From positions 42,076 through 106,075 of the forward strand of contig NZ_JAMLJL010000014.1 in NCBI RefSeq assembly GCF_023634845.1: a stretch of DNA of 64,000 bases. The letters run 5' to 3'. Positions within the stretch are counted from its first letter, which is position 1. Every line of letters begins with the position of its first letter. The stretch is from Flavobacterium amniphilum (GTDB lineage Bacteria > Bacteroidota > Bacteroidia > Flavobacteriales > Flavobacteriaceae). Below, one piece after another: positions 9,121-17,048 of this stretch. Under the pieces are notes generated by a model that saw nothing but the letters and a program-made list of their open reading frames with translations, was not told the origin of the DNA and did no database searches. The position numbers and the translations under genes were made by a program.

Positions 9121-9152
9121 AAAAAGCCTCGGTAAATCCGGGGCTTTTTATA
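9121..9152. terminator. bidirectional terminator between convergent genes
   Basis: A 12-bp stem with one G-T wobble (9121-9132 with 9138-9149), a 5-nt TAAAT loop, and an A run on one side with a T run on the other. It sits between the stop at 9106 (+) and the stop at 9168 (-), so it can serve both genes. Confidence 0.8.
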
Positions 9153-9167
9153 TCTATTATTCTTTTA

Positions 9168-10010
9168 TTAAAATACCCGTACCAGATTAAAACCGAAGAA
9201 AATATCTCCTTTACCCCAATTACCGGTTGTATTACCTAAGAATCCGGATTCATGGATTCCCTGTGAGTTAGTAAAATGCATCTGAAAAACGTGTCCTCCG
9301 GTTTCAATATCTACTCCCAAGGATAACGGATTTCTGAAAGGTGAAGAAGAACTTCTGTTCAGGTGCGGAACATAATCGGCATTTATCGAAACTCTCTTTG
9401 ATAATTTATACCTTCCTCCTAAACCTAATGCAAATTGGCTGTTGGATTGTTCATCATCCACAACAAAATTTTCATGGAAATATGTTGGCGCCATTTCCAA
9501 AGAAAACTTTTCATTGAACTTTCTTGAGATCAAAAGTTGGTTCACATATATCAACCTATTACTAAAAGACATTTTCGGATAATTGGATTCTTTCAGCAAA
9601 TTATTGAATCCAATACTGTGAAATCCAACAATTGTATAAGCAGAATGGTCTTTCTGTTGGGCCACAATCAAGTACTTAGCACTAAAATCATACGCCTGTT
9701 CACTTCTTGCAGCAGCTACAGAAAGTTTATCGGTCAATCCATAAATGAATTTGATTTGGGTTACAGCATTATCTAAACCGAAAAAGCCTTCAAACCCTTC
9801 TTTAACGGAAGCGAAACGATGCGCCACAACAAAAAACAAATCTTTTTTCCCAAGTAGCTTGGTCGATTCCAGATTTACAATTTTAACCGCTTTAAAAGCT
9901 GCTACGACTTTAGTATTGGCATCAGTTGTATCAATTTGTGACAATAAATCATCTTGCGCAGAGACAATCTGGGCAAACAGAAAGCAAAAGAATACTGCTA
10001 AATACCTCAT
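9168..10010 (-). CDS. DUF5777-type outer-membrane beta-barrel protein
   Basis: The protein has 280 residues from the ATG at 10010; the in-frame TTG at 10016 is rejected. A signal peptide (1-18, cleavage after VSAQ) leads a body of alternating amphipathic strands ending in the aromatic C-terminus GFNLVRVF, typical of outer-membrane barrels. The pattern matches what I know as the DUF5777 barrel family, with LFFVVAHRFASVKEG and FGLDNAVTQIKFIYGLTDKL. It is the last gene of a three-gene operon after the ankyrin and DOMON-like genes (gaps of 2 and 6 bp). Homologues often lie beside YceI and c-type cytochrome genes, as here; its substrate is unknown. Confidence 0.75.
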   Translation of the reverse strand: MRYLAVFFCFLFAQIVSAQDDLLSQIDTTDANTKVVAAFKAVKIVNLESTKLLGKKDLFFVVAHRFASVKEGFEGFFGLDNAVTQIKFIYGLTDKLSVAAARSEQAYDFSAKYLIVAQQKDHSAYTIVGFHSIGFNNLLKESNYPKMSFSNRLIYVNQLLISRKFNEKFSLEMAPTYFHENFVVDDEQSNSQFALGLGGRYKLSKRVSINADYVPHLNRSSSSPFRNPLSLGVDIETGGHVFQMHFTNSQGIHESGFLGNTTGNWGKGDIFFGFNLVRVF

Positions 10011-10016
10011 AGGCAA

Positions 10017-10772
10017 TTAATCAATCACTAATGTCCGGGTAGCGTTACCGTAATCTGTTCTGAGAATCATAAAATAAGATCCACTGCTTAAACCGGTAGT
10101 AGAAATTTTATTTTCAATAGTAGAAACGTTTTGTTGCTTAATCAATTTTCCAACAGCATCATACACTTTTACTTCACCTTTGGTTACCTGATCGGGAAAT
10201 TCGATAGTAAAAAACTCTTTAGACGGGTTAGGATACACTTTTAAGGATTCCATTACAAAATCATTTGTTCCCAAAGTAAAATTAGCTGTAGTAGTCCCAC
10301 AATTTCCCGCTCCATGGTAACCGATAACAGTAGAACCTGTGCGTCTTGCAAAAATGACATCAAGAGGTTGGGCTGCTAATGGAAAAGTATAATCAGTTCC
10401 TTCGGTTGCCACACGGGCACGCGTCATTACAACAGTTCTTACTCCGGTTACAACATTATTAGACGAAAGCGACCAGTTTTGGGTATCTGTTGGAGGAATT
10501 ACACCAATCCCGTTAAAACTTCTGTCGGTAATAGATGTTCCGTCAAAAATGATTACATCTCTTCCCACGTCATCCATGGTAGTTGCATTAAAACCTATTC
10601 CCAGCCAACTTGTACTCGGTCCAACCAAAGTAACTGTTACGGTTGAACTGGTGACATCAATCCTACCAGAATAATTGCCAAAGAAAGTCATGTCACCTGT
10701 CGTATAACTTTGCGCGTAAATTCCGCATACTGAAAAGACTGCTATCAAAAAAGAAAAGAAAAGTTTTTTCAT
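10017..10772 (-). CDS. DOMON-like T9SS-secreted protein
   Basis: This 251-residue protein has a signal peptide (1-20), a beta-sandwich domain (about 22-165) and a type A T9SS sorting domain (about 172-251; LKVYPNPSKEFF, GSYFMILRTDYGN). The sandwich resembles DOMON domains: it has the SWLGIGFNATTMDDVGRDVIIFDG stretch (about 55-78), an internal MTRARVATEGTDYTF segment, and FARRTGSTVIGYHG late in the domain. DOMON domains bind heme or sugars, and the Met and His residues could be heme ligands. With heme-c lipoproteins nearby, heme binding is the more likely role, but this is inference. Confidence 0.75.
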   Translation of the reverse strand: MKKLFFSFLIAVFSVCGIYAQSYTTGDMTFFGNYSGRIDVTSSTVTVTLVGPSTSWLGIGFNATTMDDVGRDVIIFDGTSITDRSFNGIGVIPPTDTQNWSLSSNNVVTGVRTVVMTRARVATEGTDYTFPLAAQPLDVIFARRTGSTVIGYHGAGNCGTTTANFTLGTNDFVMESLKVYPNPSKEFFTIEFPDQVTKGEVKVYDAVGKLIKQQNVSTIENKISTTGLSSGSYFMILRTDYGNATRTLVID

Positions 10773-10774
10773 AC

Positions 10775-11305
10775 TTATTTAGTTTTTAGAATGTTTATCA
10801 ATTTATCATCGTTTGCAATAACGGCATAATCAAATGCAGTTTTTTGTCTTATGTCTTTTAATTCAACGTTTGCTTTGTGTTCCATCAGCATTGTGGCAAT
10901 TTCATAATTTTTAAAAATTGTGGCATAATGCAATGCAGTAGTTCCTTTCACATCCGTAATATCAGGATTGGCATTATTATCAAGTAGCAGTTTTACAATA
11001 GGAATATCATTCTTAACGGTAGCTGCCATAAGCGCAGTTCCCATATCATTTGCATAATTAATATCCTTTACATTTTTTATCAGATAAGCTGCAACCTCAT
11101 AATTCCCTTTATAGCAGGCAAGAATCAATGGTGAATTCCGGTCATCATTCAAAGTATTTATGACATCCGGTTTTTGAGCAATCAATTCTTTCAGGTTTTC
11201 CAGTGTACCACCTCTTGCTATGTCAAAAACATCAGACTGTGACAAGCAGTCAATCGGAATCAGTAATACTATAAAAAACACAATCTTTGCTATTTTTTTC
11301 CCCAT
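10775..11305 (-). CDS. exported ankyrin-repeat protein
   Basis: The protein has 176 residues from the ATG at 11305 (MGKKIAKIVFFIVLLIPIDC); the TTG nine bases upstream is not preferred. The hydrophobic N-terminus is a signal peptide. The rest is about five ankyrin repeats with the canonical TPLHxA-like turns (SPLILACYKGNYEVAAYLI, TALMAATVKNDIPIVKLLL, TALHYATIFKNYEIATMLM). Ankyrin stacks bind partner proteins, here most likely in the periplasm. In bacteria, exported ankyrin proteins often accompany redox enzymes such as catalase or cytochromes, which fits the neighbouring heme proteins. It is the first gene of the operon; TAAATTTG at 11326-11333 fits a -7 promoter element. Confidence 0.8.
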   Translation of the reverse strand: MGKKIAKIVFFIVLLIPIDCLSQSDVFDIARGGTLENLKELIAQKPDVINTLNDDRNSPLILACYKGNYEVAAYLIKNVKDINYANDMGTALMAATVKNDIPIVKLLLDNNANPDITDVKGTTALHYATIFKNYEIATMLMEHKANVELKDIRQKTAFDYAVIANDDKLINILKTK

Positions 11306-11325
11306 ATCAAGCAAGTCGTTTCCTT

Positions 11326-11359
11326 CAAATTTAACACTATTTTTATTATTTTATAACAA
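11326..11359 (-). promoter_or_regulatory. candidate Bacteroidota promoter for the ankyrin/DOMON/barrel operon
   Basis: On the minus strand, TAAATTTG (11326-11333) matches the -7 consensus TAnnTTTG. A TTG (11357-11359) lies 23 nt further upstream, at the wide end of the accepted spacing. The ATG is about 20 nt downstream. Confidence 0.45.
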
Positions 11360-11402
11360 TTTTAAATTAATTTTAATAAAGTTAAAGCTAATTTAATTAT
11401 TT

Positions 11403-11753
11403 ATGAAGAAATTATTAATTTTATTTTTTAGCTTCTTATTTATGAGTTGTGCAAACGACAGCGAGTCTGATTTGACTGGTCCTGTACCCATAAAAATTTC
11501 TTACAACAGTGACGTAAAACCCATCATTCAAAGCAATTGTCTTTTTTGCCACACTAATCCACCACAAAACGGCGCTCCGATGTCGTTAGTGACTTTACTT
11601 GATGTACGGAATGCCATTGAAAACAGGGGTTTATTAGACCGGATATCACGTCCACAAGGCGCACCGGGAATGATGCCCAACGGTGGGACAAGATTACCCC
11701 AAACCAGTATTGACATTATAATAAAATGGAGAGATGATGGATTTTTGGACTGA
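11403..11753 (+). CDS. small monoheme c-type cytochrome lipoprotein
   Basis: The 116-residue lipoprotein has its lipobox Cys at residue 16 (LFMSC). It has one heme-c motif, CLFCH at 46-50, preceded by SYNSDVKPIIQSN, the classic start of a cytochrome c fold. A Met pair (90-91, GMMPNGG) provides the likely axial ligand, and the last helix is IDIIIKWRDDGFLD. It is probably an electron carrier anchored in the outer or inner membrane and facing the periplasm. It starts the YceI operon (31 bp gap) and diverges from the ankyrin/DOMON operon. Confidence 0.85.
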   Translation: MKKLLILFFSFLFMSCANDSESDLTGPVPIKISYNSDVKPIIQSNCLFCHTNPPQNGAPMSLVTLLDVRNAIENRGLLDRISRPQGAPGMMPNGGTRLPQTSIDIIIKWRDDGFLD

Positions 11754-11783
11754 TTTTTGAATCAATTAAATAAAAAAGCAATT

Positions 11784-12326
11784 ATGAAATTCCTAATTAC
11801 ATTATTTCTGACCACAATTGCATTTAACACTATTTGCGCACAGGATAAGGTTTTAACCAAAACCGGAACCACAACATTTGAAGCTTCGGTACCTTCTTTT
11901 GAAGAAGTAAAAGCCACCAATAAAAACTCAGGTTGTGTATTAAATACCAAAACAGGGGAAATTGTAGGTTTGATCCTAATGAAAGGTTTCAAGTTCAGAC
12001 TGGCATTGATGGAAGAACATTTCAATGAAAACTATATGGAAAGTGACAAATACCCTAAGGGAATATTCAAGGGAAAAATCATCAATTTTAATTTTGATCA
12101 GTTAACAAACCAAAAACAGGATTTCACCATTAACGGAACAATGGAAATACACGGAAAATCAAAAGAAATAAGTATTACTGCCAAAATTTCGAAAAACGGC
12201 AATATTGTCCAATTAACTTCAGATTTTAATTTGAATACAGATGATTTTGGGATTGAACTCCCAATTCTTATCCGCAGTAAAGTAGCTAAAAAAGTAAATG
12301 TGCTGATTGATTACAAACTTCAGTAG
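11784..12326 (+). CDS. YceI-family periplasmic lipid-binding protein
   Basis: The protein has 180 residues from the ATG at 11784; a TTG at 11757 would place nine polar residues before the signal peptide. The signal peptide ends at about residue 20 (ICAQ). The mature part is the lipocalin-like YceI barrel, with FEASVPSFEEVKATN, an HFNENYMESDKYPKGIF segment, and FTINGTMEIHGKSKEI, which is the TLTMHGVTKPV-like core of the family. YceI proteins bind polyisoprenoid or quinone-type lipids. Its pairing with a monoheme cytochrome supports a quinone or electron-transfer role. Its stop codon abuts the stop of the convergent Kir channel gene with no base between them. Confidence 0.85.
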   Translation: MKFLITLFLTTIAFNTICAQDKVLTKTGTTTFEASVPSFEEVKATNKNSGCVLNTKTGEIVGLILMKGFKFRLALMEEHFNENYMESDKYPKGIFKGKIINFNFDQLTNQKQDFTINGTMEIHGKSKEISITAKISKNGNIVQLTSDFNLNTDDFGIELPILIRSKVAKKVNVLIDYKLQ

Positions 12327-13283
12327 TTAATTCAAAACTACTTCCTCATATGAATTCAATTTATCCAAATTCAAAACAGTAATATCATTATGACTGTTTT
12401 CAAACATCTGAATAAATTTGGCTCCGTAAACTATTTCATTAAAAACATAGGAAGTCCTTGTCGCAACTGTATTACTGAACATTTCATCAAAAGCCTTAAC
12501 ATAAACGATTAATTCACCTTTCATTGTTTTATAGTCCTCTTTGGAAAGATCAAACAACGGACTCTCTTCAGTAATTGGGTGAACTAACGTCCAACTTAAT
12601 GTCAATGCATTAATTTTATCATATTCCAAATCCAAAATAAAAAACCGGTTAAACTCCTGTCCATTTTCTTTAACCCTCATCCCTAAGGTAACTTTAGCTT
12701 CCGCTTCCGTCAGATTCGTGTTTTTATAAGGAGAAATACGGAGCATCAAGGCTTTACCTCCCTGAAAAGGTGCAATGATGGCATTTTCCGAAAAAAGAAT
12801 ATGTGCTTTCGGTTTGCTGAATCTTCCGTAAAATAATCCGGTTGCTATTGCAAAACTCAACAATCCGAACAATGCTTCAACCGAAGCCACAAAACTGGCC
12901 CAGAAACCTGTTGGGCTGATATGACCATATCCTACCGTTGTGAAGGTCTGAGCACTGAAGAAAAAAGCCTGACCGAATTTTTCTGCAGCAGTAGCCGCCG
13001 AAATTCCATTAAGATGTTCAACACCGATAAAACAATATACGGAAGCGAACAGAAAATTGACCACCACATAAAAAACAAAAATGGTAAGCATAAATTTCCA
13101 TCTTGGGATATTAAGCATTGTATGATACCAACTTGTTCTTTCAATGAGTCCAATACCTGATTTTTTGACATTGGCACTTCCGTCCTTATTGATAAAACGG
13201 CCTCCGTAATTAGCAGCATTTGTACCAAATCCGGTGTGTTTGTTATTCTTAAATTTCTTTGATCCTTTCTTTAAAACCGACAT
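12327..13283 (-). CDS. inward-rectifier potassium channel (KirBac type)
   Basis: The protein has 318 residues. After a basic cytoplasmic N-terminus (1-60), TM1 spans about 62-85 and the pore helix with selectivity filter TTVGYG sits at about 115-120. TM2 follows at about 128-150, and a C-terminal immunoglobulin-like Kir domain (about 155-318) contains the LMLRISPYKNTNL segment and FDEMFSNTV. This is the usual KirBac layout: a tetrameric K+ channel in the inner membrane with gating by the cytoplasmic domain. It diverges from nhaA with a 57-bp gap, and both genes move monovalent cations. Confidence 0.92.
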   Translation of the reverse strand: MSVLKKGSKKFKNNKHTGFGTNAANYGGRFINKDGSANVKKSGIGLIERTSWYHTMLNIPRWKFMLTIFVFYVVVNFLFASVYCFIGVEHLNGISAATAAEKFGQAFFFSAQTFTTVGYGHISPTGFWASFVASVEALFGLLSFAIATGLFYGRFSKPKAHILFSENAIIAPFQGGKALMLRISPYKNTNLTEAEAKVTLGMRVKENGQEFNRFFILDLEYDKINALTLSWTLVHPITEESPLFDLSKEDYKTMKGELIVYVKAFDEMFSNTVATRTSYVFNEIVYGAKFIQMFENSHNDITVLNLDKLNSYEEVVLN

Positions 13284-13340
13284 AAGTGTTCTCTAAAATT
13301 ATTGTAAATTTAGACATAATTTTCTCTCTAAAAAACTAAA

Positions 13341-14483
13341 ATGAAAACCACAAAATTGTTTACTTCTTTTTTTGAAAGTGAAAAAGCCGGCGGAATTATT
13401 TTAATCATCTGTACTTGCATTTCAATATTTTTAGCCAATTCTACTCTAAGCGAAAGCTATCAAAGCTTCTGGCATATCAAAATTGGAGGAATGTCATTGG
13501 AACATTATATCAATGACGGCTTGATGGCGGTTTTCTTTTTATTGATTGGACTTGAACTGGAACGTGAAATTTACATCGGGGAATTATCCAATATCCGGAA
13601 TGCCATGCTACCCATAATGGGAGCTTTAGGCGGAATGGTCGTTCCCGCACTTGTCTATTATCTTTTCAACCACAACACACCTTACCAAAACGGAATAGGG
13701 ATCCCGATGGCAACTGACATTGCTTTTGCGATTGGTATTCTGTCATTATTAGGAAATAAAGTCCCAACTGCTTTAAAAATCTTTTTAACCGCATTAGCTG
13801 TTATCGATGATCTTGGCGCTATTATTGTCATTGCCATTTTCTATTCCAAGGAATTAAATTTAGTCAATCTTTCAATCTCATTGGGTATTTTGGTGTTTTT
13901 ACTTATTTTAAATCGGATGAAAGTATACAAATTATGGCCTTACTTGATTTTAGGGATCACTATGTGGTACTTCATGCTTCATTCAGGAGTTCATGCAACC
14001 ATTACAGGTGTTTTACTTGCTTTTGCCATCCCGTTTCAAAGAGGAGAAAAGAAATCCATATCTTATCAACTGGAACATAAACTTCACAAACCTGTTGCTT
14101 TTATTATTTTACCAATTTTTGCTTTGGCCAATACCGCAATAGCATTAAAAATCAATAACGGAAGTAATTTACCTTCTTATGCAGTTGGTATAATCCTGGG
14201 CTTAGTACTTGGAAAACCAATAGGCATCTTTTCATTCTCATATATAGCCGTAAAACTGAAAGTAGCTGAACTTACTAAGGGTTTAACATGGCCAACAGTT
14301 TTTGGAACAGGAATTTTAGGAGGAATAGGTTTTACCATGTCTATTTTTGTGACACTTTTGGCATTTACCGATTCAGAAATCATTAACAGCTCCAAATTAT
14401 ATATCATTTTAGCTTCTTTGACAGCCGGTATATTGGGCTTAGTCATTTTAAAATCCATGCTAAGAAAACCGATCACAGACTAA
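13341..14483 (+). CDS. nhaA: Na+/H+ antiporter NhaA
   Basis: NhaA exchanges sodium (or lithium) ions for protons across the inner membrane and serves pH and salt homeostasis. The 380-residue length and about twelve hydrophobic helices fit the family. The transport-site aspartates are in place: D126 in MATDIAFAIG, and D156-D157 in AVIDDLGAIIVIAI, corresponding to the known D133 and D163-D164 of the E. coli protein. Helix breaks typical of helices IV and XI are also recognisable (TGILGGIGFTMSIF). It diverges from the Kir channel gene and converges on a small secreted-protein gene across a hairpin. Confidence 0.95.
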   Translation: MKTTKLFTSFFESEKAGGIILIICTCISIFLANSTLSESYQSFWHIKIGGMSLEHYINDGLMAVFFLLIGLELEREIYIGELSNIRNAMLPIMGALGGMVVPALVYYLFNHNTPYQNGIGIPMATDIAFAIGILSLLGNKVPTALKIFLTALAVIDDLGAIIVIAIFYSKELNLVNLSISLGILVFLLILNRMKVYKLWPYLILGITMWYFMLHSGVHATITGVLLAFAIPFQRGEKKSISYQLEHKLHKPVAFIILPIFALANTAIALKINNGSNLPSYAVGIILGLVLGKPIGIFSFSYIAVKLKVAELTKGLTWPTVFGTGILGGIGFTMSIFVTLLAFTDSEIINSSKLYIILASLTAGILGLVILKSMLRKPITD

Positions 14484-14513
14484 AAAAAAAGCTCCTAAAT
14501 CATCTTTAGGAGC
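14482..14513 (-). terminator. terminator shared by nhaA and the convergent small gene
   Basis: A perfect 9-bp stem GCTCCTAAA/TTTAGGAGC (14491-14499 with 14505-14513) and a 5-nt loop. The run of A on its left side becomes the T run for the minus-strand gene (stop at 14536). It can also act weakly for nhaA. Confidence 0.75.
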
Positions 14514-14535
14514 TCTCATTTAATTAACCTTCAAT

Positions 14536-14871
14536 TTATTTTACTACAACTTTGAATGCGTATTGTTTACCGGGAATTAAATCACCTGTATCAATGGTTT
14601 TAGAGTTCAATGTACTTTTAACAAAACCTTTAAACTCTCCGTCTGTTGTTCTTACATCCAAAACGATGATTTCGTTATCTGAATTTACTGTAAAGATTAC
14701 TTTCACTGATTTTTGCTCATCAAAAGCAACATCCTCAGTCGCTTTTTCAAAATAAGTCATAATTTCCTTTATTGCTCTCGGAAAATCCTCAACCGGTTTA
14801 ATTTCTTTAGCAAATACCATACTTGTACTCATTAAGAATACTAAAACTGAAAATTTAAATGTGTTTTTCAT
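14536..14871 (-). CDS. small secreted hypothetical protein
   Basis: This 111-residue protein has a signal peptide (1-21, cleavage after VFAK). The mature part starts with a helix-rich AIKEIMTYFEKATEDV and ends in a beta-alpha-beta pattern (VKVIFTVNSDNEIIVLDV, FKGFVKSTLN, PGKQYAFKVVVK). The end resembles the TonB/TolA C-terminal-like fold seen in many small Bacteroidota envelope proteins. A -7-like TAATTTTG lies on the minus strand at 14901-14908, about 30 nt before the ATG. It shares a terminator hairpin with nhaA. The specific function is unknown. Confidence 0.7.
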   Translation of the reverse strand: MKNTFKFSVLVFLMSTSMVFAKEIKPVEDFPRAIKEIMTYFEKATEDVAFDEQKSVKVIFTVNSDNEIIVLDVRTTDGEFKGFVKSTLNSKTIDTGDLIPGKQYAFKVVVK

Positions 14872-15180
14872 TGTGTGTTTTTTTTTATTTGATTCTGAAG
14901 CAAAATTATAGCACCGAATCCTTTAAACATAGCCTTAACGCACAACTTAATCCAATGATAATATTAGAAATCAATCACTTAAGCAAAAATTGATAACATT
15001 TTACAAAAAACAAAAAACATTGAATTATTATTTAAATTCAATGTTAAAAACATAAAAATCATCAAAAATAACACAAAACATTATCCTAACATTGCGACTT
15101 ATTTAAAACTAGCTTAACTTTTAACAAACAAAAAACCCAAGCCTAAGCCTGGGTTTTTCTATTTAAAAAAATTTAATTTC
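14872..15180. other. 309-bp AT-rich intergenic region
   Basis: This region holds the probable promoter of the gene at 14536-14871 (minus-strand TAATTTTG at 14901-14908) and the terminator of sucC near 15131-15156. Between them is very AT-rich sequence with no open frame and no recognisable RNA gene. Confidence 0.6.
15129..15158 (-). terminator. terminator of sucC
   Basis: Inverted repeat AAAAACCCA/TGGGTTTTT (15131-15139 with 15149-15157) with an extra two inner pairs after one mismatch. It lies 24 bp past the sucC stop and has a T run on the minus strand. Confidence 0.75.
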
Positions 15181-16374
15181 TTAAGACAAAGCTGCTTTTA
15201 CCTGATCAGCTGCTTCTTGGAATTGAACTGCAGATAAAATTGGCATACCTGAATTATCAATTAATTCTTTAGCAATTTCTGCATTTGTTCCTTGTAAACG
15301 AACGATGATTGGCACTTTAATAGCATCACCCATGTTTTTGTATGCATCAACCACACCTTGGGCAACACGGTCACAACGAACGATTCCTCCGAAGATATTG
15401 ATCAAAATAGCTTTTACGTTAGGATCTTTCAAGATAATACGGAAAGCAGTTTCAACACGTTTAGCATCAGCAGTTCCTCCTACATCAAGGAAGTTAGCCG
15501 GCTCATAACCTGCATATTTGATTAAGTCCATCGTAGCCATAGCTAAGCCTGCACCGTTAACCATACAACCAACAGTTCCGTCAAGATCAACATAGTTTAA
15601 TCCAGCTTCTTTAGCTTCAACCTCAATTGGACGCTCTTCAGTAATATCACGCATTTCTGCTAAATCTGTATGACGGAATAAAGCGTTATCATCCAATGAT
15701 ACTTTAGCATCAACTGCCATGATTTTATTGTCAGATGTTTTTAACACCGGGTTGATTTCAAACATAGAAGAGTCAGATCCGATGTAAGCATTGTATAAAG
15801 CAGCAACGAATTTCACCATTTCTTTGAAAGCTTCACCTGATAAACCTAAGTTGAAAGCAATTCTTCTTGCCTGGAAACCTTGTAATCCTACAGCAGGATC
15901 GATTTCTTCAGTAAAGATTAAGTCTGGTGTGTGTTCAGCTACTTCTTCGATATCCATTCCACCTTCAGTAGAATACATAATCATATTACGTCCTTTACCA
16001 CGGTTCAATAAAACCGACATGTAAAATTCTTTAGTTTCACTTTCTCCAGGATAGTACACATCTTCTGCAACCAAAACTTTGTGAACTCTTTTACCTGTTG
16101 GAGGTGTTTGAGGTGTAATCAAATCCATACCGATGATTTGTTCAGCGATTTCCTTAACCTGGTCTAAGTTTTTAGCCAATTTAACTCCTCCGCCTTTTCC
16201 ACGTCCACCAGCGTGAATCTGAGCTTTAATTACATGCCAACCCGTACCTGTTTCAGCTGTAAGTTGTTTCGCTTTTGCAACCGCTTCTTCAGCGTTATTT
16301 GCCACATAACCACGTTGCACGCGCACTCCGTAGCTAGCTAATATTTGTTTTCCTTGATACTCGTGTAAATTCAT
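15181..16374 (-). CDS. sucC: succinate-CoA ligase (ADP-forming), beta subunit
   Basis: This is the beta subunit of the TCA-cycle enzyme that converts succinyl-CoA to succinate with nucleotide triphosphate formation. The 397-residue length is standard. The N-terminus MNLHEYQGKQILASYGV is diagnostic. The ATP-grasp domain (about 1-205) shows the glycine-rich GGRGKGGGVKLA, and the CoA-ligase domain (about 245-395) shows CMVNGAGLAMATMD, NFLDVGGTA and ILINIFGGIVRCD. The partner sucD is not adjacent, which is common in Flavobacteria. A TATTTTTG at 16406-16413 on the minus strand fits the -7 element, about 32 nt before the ATG. Confidence 0.96.
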   Translation of the reverse strand: MNLHEYQGKQILASYGVRVQRGYVANNAEEAVAKAKQLTAETGTGWHVIKAQIHAGGRGKGGGVKLAKNLDQVKEIAEQIIGMDLITPQTPPTGKRVHKVLVAEDVYYPGESETKEFYMSVLLNRGKGRNMIMYSTEGGMDIEEVAEHTPDLIFTEEIDPAVGLQGFQARRIAFNLGLSGEAFKEMVKFVAALYNAYIGSDSSMFEINPVLKTSDNKIMAVDAKVSLDDNALFRHTDLAEMRDITEERPIEVEAKEAGLNYVDLDGTVGCMVNGAGLAMATMDLIKYAGYEPANFLDVGGTADAKRVETAFRIILKDPNVKAILINIFGGIVRCDRVAQGVVDAYKNMGDAIKVPIIVRLQGTNAEIAKELIDNSGMPILSAVQFQEAADQVKAALS

Positions 16375-16405
16375 AATAAAGATTTTGACTTATTTAAAAG
16401 TGCCA

Positions 16406-16413
16406 CAAAAATA
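16406..16413 (-). promoter_or_regulatory. candidate -7 promoter element of sucC
   Basis: TATTTTTG on the minus strand matches TAnnTTTG and lies about 32 nt before the sucC ATG. No TTG at the ideal 17-19 nt spacing was found, so only the -7 element is supported. Confidence 0.35.
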
Positions 16414-16545
16414 ATAAATTCCTTAACAATAAATGCAGTAGTCAACACTTTTATTTCATCAACGCAATATTATTCTGTACAAAAAAGCGCAACCATTACC
16501 TATTTATAACATCCATAGTTTAAAACAACTAAAAAAATAATCTGT

Positions 16546-16950
16546 ATGAAAACACTATCACTTTCCCTGCTTCTATTTTCAGTGTTGAATTTTTCTGCCT
16601 GTGACGACATAGATGATGATGCAAACAGCACATTAAAAGGAACCTGGTCATTAGTAAAAGTATCAGGTACAATTATTGGAATTGAAAATAATTATCCGGC
16701 AGGAAAAATCAAATGGACTTTCGGGGAAAACAATGTAAACGTTGTAAATAATGATACCGAACACGAATATGATGTTTTCGAAACCGGAACTTATGCTTAT
16801 GCATTACAACATGCTGAAGTAGGCGCGGATTGTACCGAAACCATTACAATAAACGAAATGGATTTAGGCTGTTATTATACTTACAACAATGAACTTTACA
16901 TCAATCAACTGGCTTCCGATGGTGTTTTGATAAAATTAGTAAAATTATAA
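16546..16950 (+). CDS. lipocalin-like lipoprotein
   Basis: This 134-residue predicted lipoprotein has its lipobox Cys at residue 19 (LNFSAC), followed by an acidic stretch (DDIDDDAN) that in Bacteroidota often signals export to the outer leaflet. The mature domain begins LKGTWSLVKVSG, the usual opening of the short lipocalin-like family, and continues as alternating beta strands (IKWTFGENNVNVV, GTYAYAL, LYINQLASDGVLIKLVKL). Two Cys (about 97 and 108) could form a disulfide. Ligand and role are unknown. It is monocistronic, between divergent sucC and co-directional lysA. Confidence 0.75.
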   Translation: MKTLSLSLLLFSVLNFSACDDIDDDANSTLKGTWSLVKVSGTIIGIENNYPAGKIKWTFGENNVNVVNNDTEHEYDVFETGTYAYALQHAEVGADCTETITINEMDLGCYYTYNNELYINQLASDGVLIKLVKL

Positions 16951-17048
16951 TTTGTTATATTTAAAACATTTTGTTTTATTTTTACATATTTTGTGTATTT
17001 ATTTGTGATTCAGATTTTGTAACTTTAGTTTTGCAAAAAAATTAAGAA

